NCBI RefSeq assembly: GCF_024400535.1 | Contig: NZ_CP038800.1 | Location: 1,426,001-1,490,000 of the forward strand | DNA from: Treponema denticola | Lineage (GTDB): Bacteria; Spirochaetota; Spirochaetia; Treponematales; Treponemataceae | Reading direction: 5' to 3' | DNA length: 64,000 nt | In this document: positions 57,202-64,000 of the stretch, piece after piece | Numbering within the stretch: the stretch's first letter is position 1 | Layout of the letters: every line of letters starts with the position of its first letter | Position numbers and translations under genes: made by a program | The notes under the pieces: generated by a model | Database searches by the model: none | What the model saw: the letters and a program-made list of their open reading frames with translations, nothing else | Told to the model about the DNA's origin: nothing

Positions 57202-58194
57202 GTGCTTTTAGCTATACAATATCCTTCATGGCTTCATCCCGAAATTATTCCGGGATTGCCTTTTTTGCGTTGGTACGGTCTTATGTATCTTGTTGCCTTT
57301 GGCATAGCCTATTTTTTGTTTTCTTATCAGGCAAAGCATGGCGAATTTGAAAAGTATTCAGGCTGTCAAAAGGCTATGACACAAGATGATATTGCAAATC
57401 TTTTTATCTGGGGAATTTTAGGTTTGATTTTGGGGGCGAGAATTTTCGGAACCCTCGTCTATAATCCCGAAACCTATTTAAAAGCCCCTTGGCTGATTTT
57501 TTGGCCATTTGCAGGAGATGGAGCCGGAAAACTAAACTTTACGGGTTTTCAAGGGATGTCTTATCATGGAGGCTTTATAGGCGGTTTTTTGGGTGTTGTT
57601 TTTTGGGCAAAAAAATATAAATTTAAATTTGCAGCAGTTGCAGACCTTATGGCTGTTTCAATTCCTCTAGGCTACACCTTCGGCCGTCTGGGTAACTTTG
57701 CAAACGGAGAACTTTATGGTAGAATAACAACTAGCAATATAGGAATGATTTTTCCTCAAACTCCTATTTCGGATCGATTTTATCTGGCCGAAAGCTGGGT
57801 AAGGGATTTTGCAGAAAAAGCAGGTATTGCCGTGCAAGAGGGGGCTGCAATGATAAATCTGCCCCGTCATCCAAGCCAGCTTTATGAAGCCTTTTTTGAA
57901 GGAATTGTGCTTTGGCTGATCTTATGGCTTCTCCGCAAAAAAAAGCCCTTTGACGGTTTTTTGGTCTGTGTTTATACGCTAGGCTACGGTTTTTTTAGAT
58001 TTTTTATCGAATACTTCCGCCAGCCGGATGCCAATAAGGGCTATCCTATATCCTTTGGAAAAGGGGCCGCTAATATTTATGTTTATGAATCGTGGACAAA
58101 TATATCTACAGGACAAATTCTATGCAGCTTGATGATTCTAGGTTCTCTTGCCGCTATGTTCATTCTTTATATAAAAGAGAAAAAAGGAAAATAG
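57202..58194 (+). CDS. lgt: Prolipoprotein diacylglyceryl transferase
   Basis: A 330-residue membrane enzyme that attaches diacylglycerol to the lipobox cysteine of prolipoproteins, the first lipoprotein maturation step. The signature FGRLGNFANGELYGR is present, as are the conserved MSYHGGFIGGFLG and HPSQLYEAFFEG elements. About seven helices. The start is GTG 57202 with AGAGG upstream. Length is slightly above the usual 270-300 because of inserts between helices. Spirochaetes are rich in lipoproteins, so this is essential. nadE starts immediately after the stop. Confidence 0.96.
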   Translation: MLLAIQYPSWLHPEIIPGLPFLRWYGLMYLVAFGIAYFLFSYQAKHGEFEKYSGCQKAMTQDDIANLFIWGILGLILGARIFGTLVYNPETYLKAPWLIFWPFAGDGAGKLNFTGFQGMSYHGGFIGGFLGVVFWAKKYKFKFAAVADLMAVSIPLGYTFGRLGNFANGELYGRITTSNIGMIFPQTPISDRFYLAESWVRDFAEKAGIAVQEGAAMINLPRHPSQLYEAFFEGIVLWLILWLLRKKKPFDGFLVCVYTLGYGFFRFFIEYFRQPDANKGYPISFGKGAANIYVYESWTNISTGQILCSLMILGSLAAMFILYIKEKKGK

Positions 58195-60147
58195 ATGGAT
58201 AAAAAAAAAGGATTTAATTTTTGTATTGAAGAACTGGGCTTTTACCGTATTGCCGTTTCATCGCCTAAAATTTCTCTTGCAGGTATAGAAGAAAATGTAA
58301 GTCTTCATCTTCAAGAGATAAAAAGAGCGGAAAAAGACGGTGTGAATCTAATCCTTTTTCCTCGGCTTTCAATTACGGGGGCTTCCTTAGGTTCCGTTTT
58401 TAAACAGTCTCTTTTAATCGAAAAAGCCCTTGATGCGGTAAAGATCTTAGCCGAAAAAACTAAGCAGTTTTCTATTGTGTCTGTTATCGGCCTTCCTTTT
58501 TTATATAGGCAAAATCTTTATATCTGCTCGGTAGTAATAAGCAGCGGAAAGCTCATAGCCCTTGTACCTCATCTGCCTTCAAAGTTTTTATGTTCTATTT
58601 TTTCCGATTTTGAAAATGATCCATGTCTGATTCCATTCTGCGGAGAAAATATTCCCTTTGGAAAGGAATTTAAATTTATTGTAAGCTATAAGAATTCTTG
58701 CGGTTTTAACACAGGCTTTTCATTTTCTTTTGATTCTTCTTCTTGTGCCGATCTTATTTTAAATCCTCTTGCAGAGCCTTCAAAGCCTCTTGGATCTTCT
58801 GCTATGCGGCAAGGGTATAAGGCTCTTTCAGCCGCAAAAAAATCGGTCATTGCTTTTGCAAACTGCGGAATGGGGGAGTCGGTTTCGGATTATGTTTTTG
58901 CAGGCGAATGCGGTATTTTTGAAAACGGAAAAGAACTTGAGTTTACATCATTTGCAAAAGATTTTTACATAGCTTCCGACATTGATACGGAATTTTTAAA
59001 TATACAAAAATTAGGCTCAAGATTTTCGAAAACTACTGATTCCGATTGGGAAATTGTAATCGAAAAAGAACGCTCCAATACCAAGAAGACCTTAAACTAT
59101 CATGTACAAAAAAATCCTTTTTTACCTGATTGCGATGAACTTCATAAAAAGTTTATCTATAAGAATTTCTTTTCGGAACTTATTTTTTTCCAAAGCTCTG
59201 CTCTTTCAAGGCGGCTTCAGTTTATAGGCTGTTCAAAATGCCTTGTAGGTATTTCCGGAGGCTTGGATTCTTCTTTGGCCCTCCTTGCAAGTGCCTATGC
59301 CCTTAAACTTTTAAATATTGATTTTAAAAATCTTTATGCCGTTACCATGCCCGGTTTCGGCACAACCGAAAAAACAAAGAACAATGCCTCGGCTCTTGCA
59401 AAGACCTTGGGCTGTACGCTTTTGGAAATCCCTATTGAAAAGGCTATGATGCAGCACTTTTCCGACATAGGTCAGGATATCGATAATCATGATATTGCTT
59501 ATGAAAATGCCCAAGCCCGTGAGAGGACTCAGATTTTGATGGATAAGGCAAACCAAATCGGCGGTATAATGGTGGGCTCAGGTGACCTCTCTGAGTCGGC
59601 CTTGGGATGGATGACCTACGGAGGGGATCAGATGTCGATGTACGAGATTAACTCTTCAATTCCAAAGACTCTTCTAAAAGATTGTATACTTGCTTTTGCC
59701 GAAAATAAGATTTTTTTTGAAGATGAAAAGAAAAACACCGCATTTTTAGAGCTTCTATCAAATATAATAAATACGCCTGTAAGTCCGGAACTTCTTCCGC
59801 CTAAAAATGGAAAAATTTCTCAAAAAACCGAAGATATAATCGGTCCCTATGAACTTCACGATTTCTTTATTTATCATGCAATAGGAAACGGTTTTTCGCC
59901 TAAAAAGGTTTATTTTCTTGCTTGTGAAGCCTTTAGGGATTCCTCTTATTCCAAGGCCGAAATTTTAAAATGGCTGAATCTTTTTTATAAGCGCTTTTTC
60001 TCCCAGCAGTTTAAAAGATCCTGCAGTCCAGAAGGAGCTTCGGTTACCGGTTTTTCGCTTTCTCCCCGGGGTGAATGGCTTATGCCTTCCGAAATATCGG
60101 TAAAAATATGGCAAAGAGAGCTTGAATTTTTAGTTAAAATTATGTAA
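58195..60147 (+). CDS. nadE: NAD synthetase with degenerate glutaminase domain
   Basis: A 650-residue NadE with an N-terminal nitrilase-like (CN hydrolase) domain, about 1-285, and a C-terminal synthetase domain. The synthetase P-loop SGGLDSS (in VGISGGLDSSLALLA) and the substrate site GGIMVGSGDLSESALGWMTYGGDQMS are intact. In the amidase domain the Glu-Lys-Cys triad is gone: LFPRL has Arg57 for Glu; LVPHLP has His126 for Lys; the Cys region reads FSFSFDSSSC (175-184), with no cysteine at the nucleophile place. It should use free ammonia rather than glutamine. Start directly abuts the lgt stop. Confidence 0.9.
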   Translation: MDKKKGFNFCIEELGFYRIAVSSPKISLAGIEENVSLHLQEIKRAEKDGVNLILFPRLSITGASLGSVFKQSLLIEKALDAVKILAEKTKQFSIVSVIGLPFLYRQNLYICSVVISSGKLIALVPHLPSKFLCSIFSDFENDPCLIPFCGENIPFGKEFKFIVSYKNSCGFNTGFSFSFDSSSCADLILNPLAEPSKPLGSSAMRQGYKALSAAKKSVIAFANCGMGESVSDYVFAGECGIFENGKELEFTSFAKDFYIASDIDTEFLNIQKLGSRFSKTTDSDWEIVIEKERSNTKKTLNYHVQKNPFLPDCDELHKKFIYKNFFSELIFFQSSALSRRLQFIGCSKCLVGISGGLDSSLALLASAYALKLLNIDFKNLYAVTMPGFGTTEKTKNNASALAKTLGCTLLEIPIEKAMMQHFSDIGQDIDNHDIAYENAQARERTQILMDKANQIGGIMVGSGDLSESALGWMTYGGDQMSMYEINSSIPKTLLKDCILAFAENKIFFEDEKKNTAFLELLSNIINTPVSPELLPPKNGKISQKTEDIIGPYELHDFFIYHAIGNGFSPKKVYFLACEAFRDSSYSKAEILKWLNLFYKRFFSQQFKRSCSPEGASVTGFSLSPRGEWLMPSEISVKIWQRELEFLVKIM

Positions 60148-60150
60148 CAT
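60122..60150 (+). promoter_or_regulatory. dedA promoter, probably leaderless
   Basis: TTGAAT (60122-60127), 17-bp spacer, TAACAT (60145-60150), 7 bases, ATG 60158. The -35 and -10 lie in the last codons of nadE. Confidence 0.45.
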
Positions 60151-60157
60151 AAACAAC

Positions 60158-61180
60158 ATGTTGATGGCGTTTTTGAACTGGATAGGTAACTATATAACTT
60201 ATTTCCCACTTGTGGCTTTTATAGGTCTAATCTTAGGCGGCTTTAATCTACCTATTTCTGAAGATGTACTTGTTGCGATGTCTGCTTTTCTTTCTCACGG
60301 CAAAAAAGCTTCCATCCCTCATTTTTTATCGGCCCTTTATGCAGGGGCGATAATAAGTGATTGTATGGTTTACTTTTGGGGAAGACTTATTGCAAAGGGA
60401 ACTATATCTATCCGGCTTTTTTCTAAGATTATCACAAAAGAAAATACCTACCGCCTTTTAAAGGCCCTGCAAAAACATGGGATTTTTACCTACATCGTTT
60501 GCCGCTTTATACCCTTCGGAGTCCGCAATGCGGTATCGATGACTAGCGGATTCGTAAAATATCCCTTTTATAAATTTTTTATTTATGATTCAATCGCTGC
60601 AATATGTAATATTACCGTATTATACAGCCTTGTTTACTGTTTCGGCAGGAGAGGAGGCGATTTTATGAAGATATTCGGAATAGTAATGTTTGTCCTTTTT
60701 TTGGCTGCCGGTGCCTATCTTGTAACTTCCGGAAAGCTCTTCCAATTTGCTGACAAAAAACTCGACCAAGAGAAAGAGAAAAAATTAAAATTATTCAGAT
60801 TTGAATTCCCGCTTCCAATTTGGAAGCAGCCTCTGCCCAGTTTTCCGAAAGCTCTTCAGCCCTTGCCCTTAGCTCTTCTATTTTTTTCTGGACGGCCTTG
60901 CTTTTTTCGCCGTTGGAGTATACTTCGGGCTCTGCTAGGAGGGCTTCATTTTCCGCTATTTCCGTTTCGCATTTTTCTATTTCGTTTAAAAGCCTTTCTT
61001 CTTCTTTTTCTAATTTTCTTCTTTCCGAGCGGAGGCGTTTTTGTTCCTCGTAGGATAGGTTGGCTGAAGTCTTTGAAGGATTGTTGTTATCGGTTTTTCT
61101 TACAGCCCCGTTTTTATCTTCGGCCTCTTCTTGTGCGATTCGATAAAGATAATAATCGTATGTTCCCGGAAAATTCCTGA
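60158..61180 (+). CDS. DedA/VTT-family membrane protein with read-through C-terminus
   Basis: A DedA-family (SNARE-associated/VTT) protein. The N-terminal approximately 205 residues contain the expected helices and the motif RFIPFGVRNAVSMTSGFVKYPFYKFF. Members are lipid scramblases/flippases. The open frame runs to 340 residues, but its last approximately 130 are antisense to the ABC-F gene at 60795 and have no family resemblance. Removing one A from the A6 run at 60779-60784 would give a stop within three codons, about residue 209, the normal family length. So a one-base insertion (real or sequencing error) likely destroyed the stop. ATG 60164 is an alternative start. Confidence 0.78.
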   Translation: MLMAFLNWIGNYITYFPLVAFIGLILGGFNLPISEDVLVAMSAFLSHGKKASIPHFLSALYAGAIISDCMVYFWGRLIAKGTISIRLFSKIITKENTYRLLKALQKHGIFTYIVCRFIPFGVRNAVSMTSGFVKYPFYKFFIYDSIAAICNITVLYSLVYCFGRRGGDFMKIFGIVMFVLFLAAGAYLVTSGKLFQFADKKLDQEKEKKLKLFRFEFPLPIWKQPLPSFPKALQPLPLALLFFSGRPCFFRRWSILRALLGGLHFPLFPFRIFLFRLKAFLLLFLIFFFPSGGVFVPRRIGWLKSLKDCCYRFFLQPRFYLRPLLVRFDKDNNRMFPENS

Positions 61181-62804
61181 TCCTTGAGGGATTTAAGCCT
61201 TCTTCATCAGCCTTGAGTTCCAACACCCTTGTAGCAAGGTCTTGTATAAACCCCTTATCGTGAGATACAAAAACTATAGTTCCGTCAAATCGTTTTAAGG
61301 CATCTAAGAGAACATCTTTTGAATGTAAATCCAAATGGTTTGTGGGCTCATCCAAGATTAAAAGGTTCAAGGGCTTTAAAAGGAGAAGGAGGAGGGCAAG
61401 CCTCGATTTTTCACCTCCCGATAGAACCGAAAGGCTTTTATAAATATCATCTCCTCGGAATAAAAAGGCTGCAAGCATATCGTAAAGCTTAGGAACAAGA
61501 TCGGTAGGAGCCGAGCGTTCGAGAAGGTCTATTATGCTTTCGCTCCCTGTAATGGTCTCGGATTCATCTTGAGAAAAATAGCCCATTTTAACTCCGGCAC
61601 CTTCTTTTAAGCTCCCTGTAAAGTTTTTATCCTCTCCTGCAAGGATGCGCAAAAGGGTTGATTTTCCTGCTCCGTTTTTTCCTGCCAAAACAAGGCGTTC
61701 GCCCTTTTCGACGGTTAAATCCAAATTTTCGATTACCCTGTGAAGGCCGCCGGTTTGGCCAAGGGATGGGCTTACAGCCGGGCCAGAGGCCATGCTATAC
61801 GCCTTGCTTATTCCTTCTGCCTGTAGGACTATTTTTCCCGAATGAGGCGCCGGAGGAAAGCTAAAGCGGATTTTTTTTAGGTGTTCGGGAAGTTCTATTC
61901 TTTCCATTTTTTCGAGCCGTCTTATTCTGTCCTGCACCAAGGCTGCACGGCTTTCGGTATACCTGAATTTACGGATAAAGTCTTCGGTTTTGGCTATTTC
62001 TTCCTGCTGCTGCTCATAGGCCTTTATAAGGCCTTCAACTTCGATGGTTCTTATCCGCTCATAATCGCTGTAGGTTCCCTTATATTTTTTTAGAGTTCCC
62101 TTAAAAAGCTCGTAAGTTTCGGTTACAGTTTGATCCAAAAAGTAGCGGTCATGGCTTACAAGCAAAAAGCCTCCCTTAAATTTTTTAAGCCAAAGCTCAA
62201 GCCAAGATCGGGCTTCGATATCGAGGTAGTTTGTGGGCTCATCAAGAACAATTATGTCGGCATTTTGTAAAAGAACCTTTGCAAGGGCTATACGCATTTG
62301 CCAGCCCCCTGAAAATTCTTCCGTGTTCTTATTAAAATCCGCTGAAGAAAAGCCCAAGCCCCTTAAGGTTTCGTCAATAAGGCCTTTTTTTGAATTCCAG
62401 CCGGAATTTTCAAGCCTTGTCTGCAAGGCATGATAATCGTTTGCCAAGGCGAGGAGTTTTTGCTCATCTTTTTCGGTTTTCATCTTTTCGCCGACCTCGT
62501 CCATGGCCTTGATAATATCGTAGCCGTAGGCAAAGGCTGTTTCGGCCTCTTCAGCCAAGGTCTTGCCCTTGTGGACAATGCCGGATTGAGGTAGGTAGGC
62601 TATTGATGTATCTTTTTCTGAGGCTATCTCCCCTGAATCCGCCTTTATTTGGCCTGCAACAATCTTCATTAAGGTAGACTTGCCGCAGCCGTTCGCACCG
62701 GTAAGGGCTGCCTTTGTTCCGGCCGTTAAAATGAGGGTTATATCTTTTAAAATGTCCCTGTCACCGAAGGCGAGGGAAATCTTTGAAAGCTGTATAAAAG
62801 GCAT
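60795..62804 (-). CDS. ABC-F family ATPase, Uup/YheS-like
   Basis: A 669-residue soluble protein with two ABC domains: Walker A GANGCGKS near the N-terminus and GKNGAGKS in the second, with FSGGWQMRIALAKVLL and LSGGEKSRLALLLLL signatures and DEPTN Walker B motifs. A C-terminal coiled coil (RLRSERRKLEKEEERLLNEIEKCE) is of the Uup/YheS kind. ABC-F proteins act on ribosomes or DNA structures; no antibiotic-resistance subtype is evident. The start is ATG 62804, 4 bases after the previous stop, with no Shine-Dalgarno. Its 3' end overlaps the dedA read-through tail by 386 bases. Confidence 0.88.
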   Translation of the reverse strand: MPFIQLSKISLAFGDRDILKDITLILTAGTKAALTGANGCGKSTLMKIVAGQIKADSGEIASEKDTSIAYLPQSGIVHKGKTLAEEAETAFAYGYDIIKAMDEVGEKMKTEKDEQKLLALANDYHALQTRLENSGWNSKKGLIDETLRGLGFSSADFNKNTEEFSGGWQMRIALAKVLLQNADIIVLDEPTNYLDIEARSWLELWLKKFKGGFLLVSHDRYFLDQTVTETYELFKGTLKKYKGTYSDYERIRTIEVEGLIKAYEQQQEEIAKTEDFIRKFRYTESRAALVQDRIRRLEKMERIELPEHLKKIRFSFPPAPHSGKIVLQAEGISKAYSMASGPAVSPSLGQTGGLHRVIENLDLTVEKGERLVLAGKNGAGKSTLLRILAGEDKNFTGSLKEGAGVKMGYFSQDESETITGSESIIDLLERSAPTDLVPKLYDMLAAFLFRGDDIYKSLSVLSGGEKSRLALLLLLLKPLNLLILDEPTNHLDLHSKDVLLDALKRFDGTIVFVSHDKGFIQDLATRVLELKADEEGLNPSRIRNFPGTYDYYLYRIAQEEAEDKNGAVRKTDNNNPSKTSANLSYEEQKRLRSERRKLEKEEERLLNEIEKCETEIAENEALLAEPEVYSNGEKSKAVQKKIEELRARAEELSENWAEAASKLEAGIQI

Positions 62805-62808
62805 AGTC

Positions 62809-64000
62809 TTATTTTGCTGCAAAGAATAAAATTACAGGATTCAAACTTCGGCGCATCACGATATTATCCTTTATTCCCGAAGATTCTACCGCTTCAAGGC
62901 GGAGTCCCTTGGAGGAAATACTGTACATAAATACAACCGGTTCGGCCGTTTTTTCAAATTTAAAACTTAAAACACCATCATAGTCGGCTGAAAGTTTTTT
63001 ATCTAAAAAATATTTTAAGCTTACTTTTCCGGAAGAACCTGCTCCGGAAGGTATAATTGAAGGGGATATAAGGCTATATCCGCTCCAAATAAATTGCCCG
63101 TCAGGCAGTATCTTTAAAGAGCCGAAATTTTCCGATGTAAATTCGGATGAAGTTTTAGCTATCCTTTGTATGACAGCTTCTCTTCTTTTTATTTCGTTAT
63201 TGATAATATTTTCAGGTGCTGCATTTAGGGTAATAAAATTTTCCTGCCTGAGTTTTCCGTTCATATCGGAAAATTCGAGAGTTATGATATCCTTACCCCT
63301 TATCTGCATTGAAAGATTAGAGCCCTCGAAGAGATATTTGTTTCCTGATTTTATAATCCGCGTGTATGGAAAGGAAAGCCTTGTATTTTGAAGCTCTACT
63401 CTTGCAATACCTGACCGTAAACCCGGAAAAAAGCCCCAAGTAAGGCTCATTTTATCGAGATCAACCTGCCTGTTGTTTATCATTTTTCGGTAATGCTCTG
63501 GATACCAAAATTCGTTTAAAACAGCCTCAAGCTCTGCATCTTTTTCTTGGGTTAAATTCGTGTTTTCGGAGGATTCGCTTTTTCTTTCATCATAGATATT
63601 AAGATTATATGAAAAGCACCAGCCCTGTATGCCGTCCTCAGTTAGAACTTCGTACCACTGCCCATCCATAGGTTTTCCGCCCTTTAAAACCGGAACTCCT
63701 TCTCCTGACCATAGAATTTTGACAAGTTGTCCTAATTTTAGGCGGTAAACCTGATTTGAGGTGTTGTCAGGATTTGAACGCATTGGAAGACCGTCTAATT
63801 TAACCCTTGCATAAGCGTGTTTATGCTCACCCAATCTTGCTTGAAATTTAGCTGCATCTTTTTTTGATTCAAAAAAAGTCAGCTGCCAAAGAGGAATTTC
63901 AAATCTTACCGCAGTTTTTTCGTTTAGACCTACAATATAAACCTTTTCGATATTTGATTTTACATAAACCGGAATTATATCTCCTGCAGTGAGGTTATAT
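62809..64000 (-). CDS. Secreted or periplasmic SH3-domain protein, 5' end outside window
   Basis: The frame is open from the right edge down to 62809, about 397 codons; no start is visible. A methionine-type start at 63834 (TTG) is only an internal codon, because residues such as GDIIPVYVKSNIEKVYIVG are encoded upstream of it without interruption. The visible part has two SH3-like modules (VRFEIPLWQLTFFESKKDA-type region; VKLDGLPMRSNPDNTSNQVYRLK ... WYEVLTEDGIQGWCFSYNLNIY). A beta-rich region follows, ending in SLNPVILFFAAK. The ABC-F gene starts 4 bases after its stop. Function unknown. Confidence 0.75.
   Translation of the reverse strand, partial: YNLTAGDIIPVYVKSNIEKVYIVGLNEKTAVRFEIPLWQLTFFESKKDAAKFQARLGEHKHAYARVKLDGLPMRSNPDNTSNQVYRLKLGQLVKILWSGEGVPVLKGGKPMDGQWYEVLTEDGIQGWCFSYNLNIYDERKSESSENTNLTQEKDAELEAVLNEFWYPEHYRKMINNRQVDLDKMSLTWGFFPGLRSGIARVELQNTRLSFPYTRIIKSGNKYLFEGSNLSMQIRGKDIITLEFSDMNGKLRQENFITLNAAPENIINNEIKRREAVIQRIAKTSSEFTSENFGSLKILPDGQFIWSGYSLISPSIIPSGAGSSGKVSLKYFLDKKLSADYDGVLSFKFEKTAEPVVFMYSISSKGLRLEAVESSGIKDNIVMRRSLNPVILFFAAK

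Noticed and set aside
60795..61180. C-terminal 130 residues of the dedA frame as a real domain
   Set aside because: It is antisense to conserved ABC-F coding sequence and has the skewed Phe/Leu/Arg composition of a reverse-frame shadow.
63834..63834. Treating 63834 as the start codon of the SH3-domain gene
   Set aside because: The frame continues upstream without a stop to the window end and encodes a plausible protein, so the gene is simply cut by the window.

Overview
This 64 kb window is a stretch of ordinary, gene-dense spirochaete chromosome, almost certainly from an oral Treponema of the T. denticola group. The base composition is AT-rich. Several genes are typical of treponemes: spiro-SPASM, FapA with a MinD-like ATPase, HprK/HPr without PTS permeases nearby, TldD/PmbA, and a Gx-type transporter. 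Both edge genes are cut by the window: a TPR protein on the left, and an SH3-like protein on the right that stays open through base 64000. There is no CRISPR array, prophage, insertion sequence or rRNA operon. I see two tRNA genes, Gly(UCC) and initiator Met(CAU). No gene-free stretch exceeds 300 bases.

Layout. 1-6 kb: TPR gene end, mfd, a tandem duplication of CPBP membrane-protease genes. 6-20 kb, mostly minus strand: an HD hydrolase, the run hprK-ptsH-tldD-pmbA, hpf, a LysM protein, a cNMP-binding/HD/hypothetical/recN run, a GH1 glucosidase, rsmD. 19-33 kb, plus strand: ettA, a HAD phosphatase, (minus) tRNA-Gly, a Gx transporter and slyD, then an overlapping run of spiro-SPASM protein, glycosyltransferase-like protein, SpsF-SpsG-methyltransferase fusion, glpK, Fe-alcohol dehydrogenase, ruvB. 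33-41 kb: rex and an RlmK-like methyltransferase (minus), a 30-codon gene for a bS22/mS38-type ribosomal protein, the operon dxs-cdaA-cdaR-acpS, tRNA-fMet, an orphan PhnD-like lipoprotein, galM. 41-53 kb: a putative outer-membrane barrel, an NCS2 permease, an RluA synthase, then a seven-gene operon (divergent PAP2-like protein, unknown membrane protein, rnfC, D, G, E, A homologues) and a GH57-like protein. 53-64 kb: a small membrane protein, MinD-like ATPase, fapA, lgt, nadE, dedA, and on the minus strand a second ABC-F protein and the truncated SH3 gene.

Most striking observations. (1) The rnfCDGEA-like operon keeps the fold and gene order of the Rnf/Nqr electron-transfer complex and the RnfC 4Fe-4S clusters. 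It has lost the NADH/FMN loops of RnfC, the recognisable flavinylation motifs of RnfD and RnfG, and most cluster cysteines of RnfE/RnfA. It has no adjacent rnfB and is translationally coupled to an unknown membrane protein. It may be a repurposed Rnf-derived complex. (2) The spiro-SPASM / GT-like / SpsF-SpsG-methyltransferase run looks like a spirochaete surface- or flagellin-glycan module, coupled to glycerol kinase. (3) Several enzymes lack catalytic residues: the NadE glutaminase domain, the GH57-like protein, the M23 domain, the spiro-SPASM radical-SAM core and one CPBP copy. (4) At least six genes without a Shine-Dalgarno have a -35/-10 promoter placed so that transcription should begin at or next to the start codon, suggesting leaderless mRNAs. 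This geometry was used to choose the hprK start.
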